This document shows positions 8,200-15,852 of a stretch of DNA of 64,000 bases, piece after piece. Positions within the stretch are counted from its first letter, which is position 1, and each line of letters begins with the position of its first letter. Source of the stretch: CAZAAW01 sp964483325 (GTDB lineage Bacteria; Pseudomonadota; Alphaproteobacteria; Rhizobiales; Kaistiaceae); assembly GCA_964483325.1 (NCBI GenBank), contig CAZAAW010000009.1, positions 1 to 64,000 of the forward strand, in the 5' to 3' direction. The notes beneath the pieces are model-generated. The model had not been told where the DNA came from. It made no database searches and saw only the letters and a list, made by a program, of their open reading frames with translations. Made by a program: the position numbers and the translations under genes.

Positions 8200-8355
8200 T
8201 TCCGTCCCTGTTTCCTCGCGGCGCCGTGTCGATCATTGCCGATATGGCGCGCTCGTCTTCTTTTTCTGGCCGTTGTGGCTGCGGGCAAGCACAGATACAT
8301 TATTGCAAGGCCGCCTTCGCAGAAAAAATCGCGCGGCCATTTGGAGGGAACAACC

Positions 8356-10119
8356 GTGATCAACAAAAGACAAGGAGTCGCGTCTGCCGCCGGGCTTGGT
8401 CTGCTGGCGGCAACGGCGCTGGCGCCGCCGGCCCAGGCTGCCGACGTCACCTATGAGCGCCTGCTCAATGCCGGCAGCGATGCCGCCAACTGGCTGACCG
8501 TCAACCAGCAATACAATTCCAACCGGCATTCGGCGGCGACGCAGATCACGCCGGAGAACGTCAAGGACCTGCATTTTGCCTTCGCCGTGGCGCTCGGCGG
8601 CATGGTCAAGCAGAGCATGTTCGGCGGCGGCACGCTGCAGGGTACGCCCCTTGTCGACGACGGTTTCCTCTATGCCACCGACGGCTGGAGCACGCTCTAC
8701 AAGATCGATGTCAATCCCGGCGAGAGCCAGGGCCGCATCCTGTGGATGAACGATCCCGACGTCGATCCGTCGGTGACGGTGCTGCCGGCCAATCGCGGCG
8801 TCGCCATGCTGGGCAACATGGTCTACCTGCCGACAACCGACGGCCGCATGCTCGCGGTCGACCGCGACAGCGGCGAGACGGCCTGGGAGCAGCAGGTGAC
8901 CGACGGTCCCGGCGAATCCTTCACCGACGCGCCGATCGCCCTCAAGGACCGCATCGTCATCGGCCAGTCGAGCGGCGACATCGGCTCGCGCGGCTATGTG
9001 ATCGCCATCCGCGCCGACAATGGCGAGGAGATGTGGCGCAGCTACGTCGTGCCGGCGCCGGGCGAGCCCGGCTCGGAAACCTGGCTCGACAACCACAACG
9101 CCTACAAGACCGGCGGCGGCGGCCTGTGGGTCACCGGCTCGTTCGATCCGGAGAGCAACCTGACGATCTGGGGCACCGGCAACCCGGCGCCGATGTACGA
9201 TCCGGAGTTCCGGCCCGGCGACAACCTCTTCACCAACAGCAGCGTCGCCATCGACGTCGATACCGGCAAGATGAAGTGGTACTTCCAGGCGACGCCCGGT
9301 GACTACATGGACTATGACGACATCGGCACGCGCCTACTCTACGACGTGTCGATCAAGGGCGAGATGCGCAAGGTCGTCGGCCATTTCGGCCGCAACGGCT
9401 TCTACTATTCCAACGACCGCAACTCGGGCGAATTCCTGCACGGGGCGCAATATGTCGCCGAGCTGAACTGGACCGAGGGGCTTGATCCCAAGACCGGCCT
9501 GCCGGTCGGCTACCAGCCCGATGCCCAGCTGCAGGAATACAGGCCCGGCGGCGCGCCGCGCCGCGGCGGGCCGGAAGTGTCGTTCTGCCCCAACATCCAG
9601 GGCGGCGTGAACCAGTTCCCGACCACCTACGATCCCCAGCGCATGACCGCCTACGGCTCGGGCATCGAGTCCTGCTCGACCACCAAGACGGAGGCGATGG
9701 ACGAGGGCAAGGACTATCGCGGCCAGCTGTTCATCGGCGGCGGCGGCACCGCTGCGCCGCAGCGCGCCAAGGGCGGCCTGTGGGCCATCAATGCCGCCAC
9801 CGGCGAGATGGCCGGCCGGCACGAGCATCCCTATCCGGGCTATGGCGGGATGCTATCGACGGCCAGCGGCCTGCTCTTCACCGGCTGGATCGACGGCGTC
9901 TTCGCCGCCTACAGCTCCGACACGCTGGAAGAGCTGTGGCGGGCCAATACCGGCACCGGCTTCCACGCTCCGCCGATCACCTTCATGGCCGGCGACAAGC
10001 AGTATGTCGCCATCTATGGCGGCCCGGGCACCGGCACGCTGGGCGGCGGCGCCGGCTTCGGCGCACCGGAGCTGGCGACGATGCAGAACGCCTCGATGCT
10101 GTGGGTGTTCAGCCTCTGA
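8356..10119 (+). CDS. PQQ-dependent alcohol dehydrogenase, lanthanide-type motif
   Basis: This 587-residue quinoprotein of the methanol/ethanol dehydrogenase beta-propeller family has a signal peptide ending PPAQA. Propeller tryptophan-docking-like motifs recur (AVDRDSGETAWEQ, IAIRADNGEEMW, WAINAATGEMAG). The active-site region reads TPGDYMDYDDIG: the catalytic Asp would be D319, and D321 two residues on is the extra Asp that marks XoxF/ExaF-type lanthanide-binding enzymes (Ala in calcium MxaF). The vicinal Cys-Cys of methanol dehydrogenase is absent. The GTG start is supported by GGAGGG. No dedicated cytochrome or xoxJ-like gene is adjacent; the cytochrome c at 5966-6532 is the nearest candidate acceptor. 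Confidence 0.9.
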   Translation: MINKRQGVASAAGLGLLAATALAPPAQAADVTYERLLNAGSDAANWLTVNQQYNSNRHSAATQITPENVKDLHFAFAVALGGMVKQSMFGGGTLQGTPLVDDGFLYATDGWSTLYKIDVNPGESQGRILWMNDPDVDPSVTVLPANRGVAMLGNMVYLPTTDGRMLAVDRDSGETAWEQQVTDGPGESFTDAPIALKDRIVIGQSSGDIGSRGYVIAIRADNGEEMWRSYVVPAPGEPGSETWLDNHNAYKTGGGGLWVTGSFDPESNLTIWGTGNPAPMYDPEFRPGDNLFTNSSVAIDVDTGKMKWYFQATPGDYMDYDDIGTRLLYDVSIKGEMRKVVGHFGRNGFYYSNDRNSGEFLHGAQYVAELNWTEGLDPKTGLPVGYQPDAQLQEYRPGGAPRRGGPEVSFCPNIQGGVNQFPTTYDPQRMTAYGSGIESCSTTKTEAMDEGKDYRGQLFIGGGGTAAPQRAKGGLWAINAATGEMAGRHEHPYPGYGGMLSTASGLLFTGWIDGVFAAYSSDTLEELWRANTGTGFHAPPITFMAGDKQYVAIYGGPGTGTLGGGAGFGAPELATMQNASMLWVFSL

Positions 10120-10130
10120 GCTGAAAGACC

Positions 10131-10158
10131 GGCCGGCGGTTCAGGCCGCCGGCCTTTT
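10131..10158 (+). terminator. Terminator of the PQQ dehydrogenase
   Basis: A 9-bp stem GGCCGGCGG / CCGCCGGCC (10131-10139 and 10146-10154) with a 6-nt loop is followed by TTTT. It lies 11 bp after the stop. The repeat pair begins immediately after the T run. Confidence 0.85.
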
Positions 10159-10326
10159 CACCTCTCCCAATGGGAGAGGTCGGAAACGCGGAGCGTTTCC
10201 GGGTGAGGGACACTGGACGCATGTCGTCAGGGCGCCAGACTCACCGCCGGCCCATCCCTCACCCGTCCGCCTAAGCCTCGCTCACGCGAGGCAAGGCTCC
10301 CGACCTCTCCCAACCGGGAGAGGTGA
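10159..10326. repeat. Facing pair of CTCACCC repeats with a 46-bp interval
   Basis: The left copy (10159-10209) is in reverse orientation with core GGAAACGC-GGA-GCGTTTCC. The right copy (10256-10326) is forward but has a different core (CCTAAGCCTCGCTC region), shared with the copy at 36409-36476. The 46-bp interval begins ACACTGGACGCATGTCG, similar to the start of the DUF559 interval at 45357 (ACAATGGACC) followed by a word from about 40 bp further in (ACATGTCG), as expected of an internally deleted relic. GGCGCC lies just past the right edge. Confidence 0.75.
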
Positions 10327-10359
10327 CGGCGCCGCTATGGACTATGTCTGCCGACAAGC

Positions 10360-10393
10360 AAAAGGCCCGGTTGGTCACCCAGCCGGGCCTTTT
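10360..10393. terminator. Bidirectional terminator downstream of carD
   Basis: AAAAGGCCCGG (10360-10370) pairs with CCGGGCCTTTT (10383-10393) around a 12-nt loop. The stem carries A/T tails on both sides, so it can stop leftward transcription of carD and any rightward read-through. Confidence 0.8.
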
Positions 10394-10418
10394 CGTATCC
10401 GGATACCCGACGGCTGCC

Positions 10419-10985
10419 TCAGGCGGCTTCGTCTTCCGCCTCCTCGGCGGCCGCCTTGGCGCCGCGGCGCGGGCTCTTGGCGAGGTTCTGCTCGATCTGG
10501 CGGATCGCCTCGGTCTCCGAGATCCCCTCGACGGCGGCGATCTCCCGCGACATGCGGTCGAGCGCCGCCTCATAGAGCTGGCGCTCGCTGTAGGACTGCT
10601 CCGGCTGCGCCTCGGACCGGTAAAGGTCGCGCACCACCTCGGAAATCGATAGCAGGTCGCCGGAATTGATCTTCGCCTCGTATTCCTGGGCGCGGCGGCT
10701 CCACATCGTGCGCTTGATGCGGGCGCGGCCGCGGACGGTCTCCAACGCCTTCTCGACGGCCGTCGGATCGGCAAGCTTGCGCATGCCGACAGCCTTGGCC
10801 TTTGGCACCGGGACGCGCAGGGTCATCTTGTCCTTCTCGAACATGATGACGAAGAGCTCGAGCTTGATGCCAGCCACCTCCTGGTTTTCGACGCGCACGA
10901 TCTTGCCGACGCCGTGCGCCGGATAGACGATCTGCTCGCCGGTGCGGAACTCGGACCGCGGGGTGGTCTTCTTGGTGGCTGCCAT
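10419..10985 (-). CDS. carD: CarD-family RNA polymerase-binding regulator
   Basis: This 188-residue protein has the CarD/TRCF RNA-polymerase interaction domain at the N-terminus (FRTGEQIVYPAHGVGKIVRVENQ, about residues 13-35), followed by an all-helical DNA-binding domain (MWSRRAQEYEAKINSGDLLSIS to the end) and an Ala/Glu-rich tail. CarD proteins bind the beta subunit and stabilise open promoter complexes, mostly at rRNA and growth genes. The ATG at 10985 has AGGAG 10 bp upstream. The carD-fdxA-S4-helicase order is conserved in rhizobia. A promoter with a long leader (about 220 nt) is predicted at 11217-11244. Confidence 0.95.
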   Translation of the reverse strand: MAATKKTTPRSEFRTGEQIVYPAHGVGKIVRVENQEVAGIKLELFVIMFEKDKMTLRVPVPKAKAVGMRKLADPTAVEKALETVRGRARIKRTMWSRRAQEYEAKINSGDLLSISEVVRDLYRSEAQPEQSYSERQLYEAALDRMSREIAAVEGISETEAIRQIEQNLAKSPRRGAKAAAEEAEDEAA

Positions 10986-11209
10986 ACGCGTGGTGCTCCT
11001 GGTGACTGACATCCAAGGCGGGTCCGGCGCAAACGCCGGACGGCAGGGCAGTCCGTCCGCGCCGGCCGGAAAGGATGCCGATGTGCGGGCTGGCGGCCGA
11101 GGCCGGGCCGCGCGCAAAAAGCATCCCGCGGAAGCAAATCCCAAGGCCCGTGCAGCGCAGCTTGGCGCTCCACGTCGGATCAGCTGGCGGGGATACGGAT
11201 GCTTACTGT

Positions 11210-11227
11210 TGTGCCATATATAGCACA
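11210..11227. promoter_or_regulatory. 18-bp palindrome over the carD promoter
   Basis: TGTGC-CATATATA-GCACA is self-complementary except for one base pair. It covers the predicted -10 hexamer of the carD promoter, in the one AT-rich patch of the 358-bp fdxA-carD gap. It could be an operator or simply part of the promoter. Confidence 0.45.
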
Positions 11228-11244
11228 AAAACAGGAAAATTCAA
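11217..11244 (-). promoter_or_regulatory. Sigma-70-type promoter of carD
   Basis: On the minus strand TTGAAT (11239-11244) and TATATA (11217-11222) are separated by 16 bp. Transcription would start near 11209, leaving a leader of about 220 nt before the carD ATG. Confidence 0.6.
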
Positions 11245-11343
11245 TGATTTACGTGGAGCGCCGTTAATCAGGCGTGCAAACGTCGCCAAGCTTTGCGCGA
11301 TTCGCCGCCGGCCCCCGGCGCAGCGGCGAATTCACCCGCAGAC

Positions 11344-11682
11344 TCAATCGCCTTCGCCGGGCTCGCCGGAGAAAAACTTCGCCCGCTTGTCGGCCATGCC
11401 GTCATATTCCTTGGCTTCGGGCAGCGGCTCGCGCTTGATCGTGATGTTGGGCCATTTTGACGCATACTCGGCATTGAGCTCGAGCCAGCTCTCCAGACCC
11501 TTCTCGGTATCCGGTTTGATCGCCTCGGCCGGGCATTCGGGCTCGCACACGCCGCAATCGATGCATTCGTCGGGATTGATGACGAGCATGTTCTCGCCCT
11601 CGTAGAAACAGTCCACGGGGCAGACTTCGACGCAGTCGGTATATTTGCAGCGGATGCAGTTGTCGGTAACGACGTAGGTCAT
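11344..11682 (-). CDS. fdxA: 7Fe ferredoxin FdxA
   Basis: This 112-residue ferredoxin is of the [3Fe-4S][4Fe-4S] type. Cysteines C9, C12, C17 and C21 (CIRCKYTDCVEVCP) and C40, C43, C46 and C50 (CIDCGVCEPEC) carry the two clusters; C12 is the extra, non-ligand position common in this family. The C-terminal extension after residue 60 (ESWLELNAEYASKWPNIT) is standard. It is a soluble cytoplasmic electron carrier. The ATG at 11682 gives exactly the family length. It lies downstream of the S4-domain gene and upstream of carD. Confidence 0.96.
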   Translation of the reverse strand: MTYVVTDNCIRCKYTDCVEVCPVDCFYEGENMLVINPDECIDCGVCEPECPAEAIKPDTEKGLESWLELNAEYASKWPNITIKREPLPEAKEYDGMADKRAKFFSGEPGEGD

Positions 11683-11827
11683 TGATGCTGCGGGCGCGCC
11701 CGCCCGCGGGCCGGCCGCCCGTCCTCTTCTTGGCCGATACGAGCGCGGCTGGCGTATCGCGTTTGCGGCGGCCGGGCAAGACGAGCCCGGCTCTGGATTT
11801 GCCCCGTTTGCGAGCAGCGTTTTCCGC

Positions 11828-12232
11828 TCAATCGTCGCTGTCGGAAAAAAGCTCGTCAAAGCCCCGCAGGGCATCGAGATCACGGCGGTCGCGCTTGGTG
11901 GGGCGGCCGCTGCCGGGATCCCGGCCTGGGGATGCTAGCGGAGTTTCGGAAACGGCGCGCCGCGGCGAAAGATCCTCATAGAGAAGGCGGGCTTCCGGCG
12001 CCGAGCCGCGCCGCTCGCCGATGCCGAGAATGCGCAGTACGGCGACGCGGCTGTCGAAGGCGATCGTCAGCACGTCGCCGGGATGGACGATCTGGCTGGC
12101 GGCATCGCATTTCTCGCGATTGACCCGGACGCGGCCCGACATCGCCAGCTTCTGGGCCAGCGTCCGTGTCTTCACGATGCGCGCGAACCACAGCCATTTG
12201 TCGATGCGCTGGCGGCTCGCCGGCGCCGGCAT
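11828..12232 (-). CDS. S4-domain RNA-binding protein (Hsp15-like)
   Basis: This 134-residue protein has an S4 domain at residues 8-65 (RIDKWLWFARIVKTRTLAQKL and GRVRVNREK), the fold used by Hsp15/HslR to bind stalled 50S-nascent-chain complexes. The C-terminal third is basic and low in complexity (SPGRDPGSGRPTKRDRRDLD). The ATG at 12232 has GGGAG 7 bp upstream and lies 17 bp after the helicase stop, so the two are probably co-transcribed. Rhizobial genomes keep this gene between the helicase and fdxA. Confidence 0.88.
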   Translation of the reverse strand: MPAPASRQRIDKWLWFARIVKTRTLAQKLAMSGRVRVNREKCDAASQIVHPGDVLTIAFDSRVAVLRILGIGERRGSAPEARLLYEDLSPRRAVSETPLASPGRDPGSGRPTKRDRRDLDALRGFDELFSDSDD

Positions 12233-12249
12233 CGACGGCTCCCGCACGG

Positions 12250-15200
12250 CTATTCGGGCTTCCGTCCTTCGAGCTGCGCCTTGAGCGCCGCCAGTGCCGC
12301 AAAGGGTGAATTGGGATCGATCGGCCGGTCGCGCGGCTCCGGACGCCGCGCCGGCGCCTGCCGCTCGTCGCCGCGCCGTTCCTCCTGCCGGCGATCGCCG
12401 CCGCGGCGATCGTCGCGCCGGTTGTTCGGCCGCCGCGATTCCTGCGACCGCGGCCGTCCCTCGCGCTGCGGCGTCTCCGCTCCGGCTTCGCCGGCCGCAA
12501 CACCTGTCCCCGGCTGCTGTCGCGGACCGCGGTGCTCGCCGCGATCGCGACGCCCGCGCCGCGGCTCGCCCGCATCGGCACCGTCCGCTGCCGGGCGCCG
12601 CCCCTGGCCATGGCGGGGCGGACGGCGGTCGTTGCGGGCCGGCCGCCACACTTCGATGAAGGCCGGCTCTTCCGGCCCTGCGGCCACCTCGGCGTCGCCG
12701 GACACTTTGGCATCGGCGATCGGCTCTGCCTGCGCGGTAATTTCCGGCTCCGCCGGTTCGGCCGCCGCAGCGGCATCTTCCACGGGTGCCGAGGCGGGTT
12801 CGGGTGCCTCGGGCTCCAGCGCAGCGACAGTCTCAGCCTCGGCGGGCGCAGCTTCGACGGCCGCTGCCTCAGCCGACGATGCTTCAGCCGGCGCATTGCC
12901 GGCGAGGGCCTGCAGCGCCTTTTCCAGCTCCAGGTTCTGCGCTTCGGCTGCCTCGGCCGCAGCCGGCTCGGCCCGCACCGGTGCCGCCTCTGTCTCTTCC
13001 GGCGCCGCCTCGGCTGCCGGAGCAGCGTCGTCCTCAGCCGCAGCAGCTCCTTCCGGCGCTGCAGTCTCCTCCGGAGCGGCGGGCGCGGCCGGTGCCGGCC
13101 GGCGCTCGGCGCGATAGCCGAGGGACTTAAGGATGGCGGCGAAATCCTCGCCCGAGGTGCCGAGTAGGGAGGTCATGGCGCCCGTCACCGTGAAGCCGCC
13201 ACCGAGCACGGCGCCAGGCGGCGGGGTCGGCGTTTCGGCTGTCGGCCGCCAGGCGAGAAGCGGCCGGATGAGATCGGCAAGGCGCTCCAGGATGTCGAGG
13301 CGGACGGCGCGCGGCCCGGCGATACGGTAGCCGACGACGCGGTAGAGCGGCCGCGGATAGGTGGGCTCGACCGGGATCGTCGTCCGGCCGGCCGAGGAGA
13401 GCTGCGGCAGTTCGGCGATGCCGGGCTGGTCGAGGCCGCCATTCTTGAGGCCCCACAGGACGGCCAGGAGGCCGCTCGGCGCCGGCTTCAGCAGGGCAGG
13501 CACGTAGAGATGGTGGGCACCGAAGCGCACGCCGAGCTTGCGCAGGCCGGCGCGCATGTCCTGGTCCAGGCCCTTCACCTCGTCGGCAATCTCGGCGCGC
13601 TCGACGACGCCGAGACCTTCGACCAGCCGGAAGGCGAGACCGCGGGCGAGCGGCGCCAGATCCTCGGCGGCCCGCAGATCGAACAGCGGCTTCAGCAGGG
13701 TCTGGCCGTGCTGCTCCAGCCAGCGGTCGAGGCGGTTCTGCACCGCCTCGCGCTGCGGGCCGGACAGCGTCTCGTCGGCCAGCAGCAGCAGCCGCGGCAC
13801 CAGCACGTCGTCGCCTTCCACAAGCTTGGCGATGGCGACGCCCTGCCAGCGCAGCGTGCCGTCGCTGGCGGCAAGGATGAACTGGCTGTTGTCGGCCGCC
13901 GCCACCCCTTCGGCGCGCCGGTTGATCTCGCCGGCCAGCGCCTTTTGTGCCGCGGCGCGGATCGCCTTGGCGTCCTCGCCGCCGGCGGCCGGGTCCGGAG
14001 CGAACCGGAAGCCCTCGAGCTGGCCGACATGCTGGCCTTCGACGAGGACATCGCCGGCCGGGGTGATCTCTGCTTCGAGCATGGCATTCTCTCTGAGGCG
14101 CCGCATCAGGACGCTGGTGCGCCTGTCGACGAAGCGTTGGGTCAGCCGCTCATGCAGCGCGTCCGACAGACGATCCTCTATAGCCCGCGTGCGCTCCTGC
14201 CAATGCGCTTGGTCGGCGAGCCAGTTCGGACGATTGGCGGCAAACGTCCAGGTGCGGATATGGGCGATGCGGTTGGCGAGCGTGTCGATATCGCCATCGG
14301 TGCGGTCGGCAAAGGCGATCTGGCCGGCGAACCAGTCCTCGTCGATCGCCCCGTCACGCGCCAGATAGCCGAAAAGCGCCATGACAAGCTCGGCATGATT
14401 GGCCGGGGCAATGCGGCGGTAATCGGGAATCTGGCAGACATCCCAGAGCAGGCTGACCCGCGCCGGGCGGTCGGCGAGGCGGCGCGCCTCCGGATCGCGG
14501 GCGGCGAATTCGAGCGCCGTCAGGTCCTCGGCCGGCGGCGCCCGCACCAGGCCGTCCCGGTCCGGCGGCCGGTCGAGGCTGGCGCGCAGCGCTGCGATGG
14601 AGGCGAAATCGAGCTGCCGGTTGCGCCATTGCACGACCTTGATGGCATCGAAGCGGTGGCTCTCCAGCGCATCGACCAGCGTATCGTCGAACGGATCGAC
14701 GCGGCCGGTGACGCCGAACGTGCCGTCGCGCGTATGGCGGCCGGCGCGGCCGGCGATCTGGGCGAATTCGGCCGGCGTCAGGCGGCGGTACTGGTAGCCG
14801 TCGAACTTGCGGTCGGCGGCGAAGGCGACATGGTCGACATCGAGATTGAGCCCCATGCCGATGGCGTCGGTGGCGACAAGGAAATCGACGTCGCCGTTCT
14901 GGAACAGCTCGACCTGGGCATTGCGGGTGCGTGGGCTGAGCGCACCGAGGACCACAGCAACGCCGCCGCGCTGGCGGCGGATCAGCTCGCCGATGGCGTA
15001 GACCTCGTCGGCGGAGAAGGCGACGACGGCCGAGCGGCGCGGCAGGCGGGTGATCTTCTTCTGGCCGTTATAGGCCAGCACCGACATGCGCGGCCGGGTG
15101 ACGACATTGATGCCGGGGATCAGCTTCTCGACGACGCCACGCATCGTCGCCGCGCCGAGCAGCAGCGTCTCGTCGCGGCCGCGCAGGTTGAGAATGCGGT

Positions 15201-15564
15201 CGGTGAAGATATGGCCGCGCTCGAGGTCGGCGGCGAGCTGGATCTCGTCGATGGCGAGGAAGGCGGCATCGGTGCGGTCCGGCAGCGCCTCGACGGTGCA
15301 CACCCGGAAGCGCGCCGCCGGCGGGATGATCTTCTCCTCGCCGGTGACGAGCGCGACGGCATCCCGGCCGACCCGCTCGGCGACACGGTTATAGACCTCG
15401 CGCGCCAGGAGGCGCAGCGGCAGGCCGATGACGCCCGACGAGTGGGCGAGCATCCGCTCAATGGCGAGATGGGTTTTTCCGGTGTTGGTCGGGCCGAGGA
15501 CGGCGACGACATTACGGCCGCCGGTCGCGGCCGTCGTCAGGTCCGGCTTGGGGAAGACATTCAT
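12250..15564 (-). CDS. SUV3-like DEAD/DEAH-box RNA helicase with a long disordered tail
   Basis: This protein of about 1104 residues has an SF2 helicase core: Walker A GPTNTGKT (24-31), Walker B DEIQ (106-109), then SPRTRNAQVELFQ and QIAGRAGRHTRDG (motif VI). It resembles mitochondrial SUV3 and the bacterial MgpS-like helicases and probably unwinds RNA. The last 350 residues or so are unlike the core: a Pro/Ala/Glu-rich acidic stretch followed by a strongly Arg-rich basic stretch (PRRGRRDRGEHRGPRQQ), presumably an RNA-contacting disordered tail. The start at 15564 (MNVFPKPD) places Walker A where the family has it; the frame is open to 15675. It is first in the helicase-S4 unit. Confidence 0.9.
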   Translation of the reverse strand: MNVFPKPDLTTAATGGRNVVAVLGPTNTGKTHLAIERMLAHSSGVIGLPLRLLAREVYNRVAERVGRDAVALVTGEEKIIPPAARFRVCTVEALPDRTDAAFLAIDEIQLAADLERGHIFTDRILNLRGRDETLLLGAATMRGVVEKLIPGINVVTRPRMSVLAYNGQKKITRLPRRSAVVAFSADEVYAIGELIRRQRGGVAVVLGALSPRTRNAQVELFQNGDVDFLVATDAIGMGLNLDVDHVAFAADRKFDGYQYRRLTPAEFAQIAGRAGRHTRDGTFGVTGRVDPFDDTLVDALESHRFDAIKVVQWRNRQLDFASIAALRASLDRPPDRDGLVRAPPAEDLTALEFAARDPEARRLADRPARVSLLWDVCQIPDYRRIAPANHAELVMALFGYLARDGAIDEDWFAGQIAFADRTDGDIDTLANRIAHIRTWTFAANRPNWLADQAHWQERTRAIEDRLSDALHERLTQRFVDRRTSVLMRRLRENAMLEAEITPAGDVLVEGQHVGQLEGFRFAPDPAAGGEDAKAIRAAAQKALAGEINRRAEGVAAADNSQFILAASDGTLRWQGVAIAKLVEGDDVLVPRLLLLADETLSGPQREAVQNRLDRWLEQHGQTLLKPLFDLRAAEDLAPLARGLAFRLVEGLGVVERAEIADEVKGLDQDMRAGLRKLGVRFGAHHLYVPALLKPAPSGLLAVLWGLKNGGLDQPGIAELPQLSSAGRTTIPVEPTYPRPLYRVVGYRIAGPRAVRLDILERLADLIRPLLAWRPTAETPTPPPGAVLGGGFTVTGAMTSLLGTSGEDFAAILKSLGYRAERRPAPAAPAAPEETAAPEGAAAAEDDAAPAAEAAPEETEAAPVRAEPAAAEAAEAQNLELEKALQALAGNAPAEASSAEAAAVEAAPAEAETVAALEPEAPEPASAPVEDAAAAAEPAEPEITAQAEPIADAKVSGDAEVAAGPEEPAFIEVWRPARNDRRPPRHGQGRRPAADGADAGEPRRGRRDRGEHRGPRQQPGTGVAAGEAGAETPQREGRPRSQESRRPNNRRDDRRGGDRRQEERRGDERQAPARRPEPRDRPIDPNSPFAALAALKAQLEGRKPE

Positions 15565-15760
15565 CAGTCCCGGGCGAGCTCCGTCGTCCGCCGCCGCGCC
15601 GGCAGAGGCTGCCGACCGGCCTTCTTTAGCATGAGCATCCCACAGGTGGGTACTTTTCAGCGCCGCGGCAACCATCCGCGGCAGGCGAACGAGTCTGGAA
15701 CAAAGCAGGCCCGAATCAGTGACTCCGGGTTGATTCCCGATCTGTTCCTATCGAGGCGCC

Positions 15761-15845
15761 GTAGGGTGGGCATGCGCAAAGCGCTTGCCCACGCGGACAT
15801 GATGCGGGAGACAGCGTGGGCAAGGCTTCGCCATGCCCACCCTAC
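15761..15845. repeat. Double-hairpin GTAGGGTGGGC element (BIME-like)
   Basis: A perfect 14-bp inverted repeat, GTAGGGTGGGCATG (15761-15774) and CATGCCCACCCTAC (15832-15845), encloses two inner hairpins: GTGGGCATGCGC-AAA-GCGCTTGCCCAC and GTGGGCAAGGC-TTC-GCCATGCCCAC. It lies between the helicase start and the hldE stop. It is a different family from the CTCACCC repeat. Confidence 0.8.
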
Positions 15846-15852
15846 GCGACCG

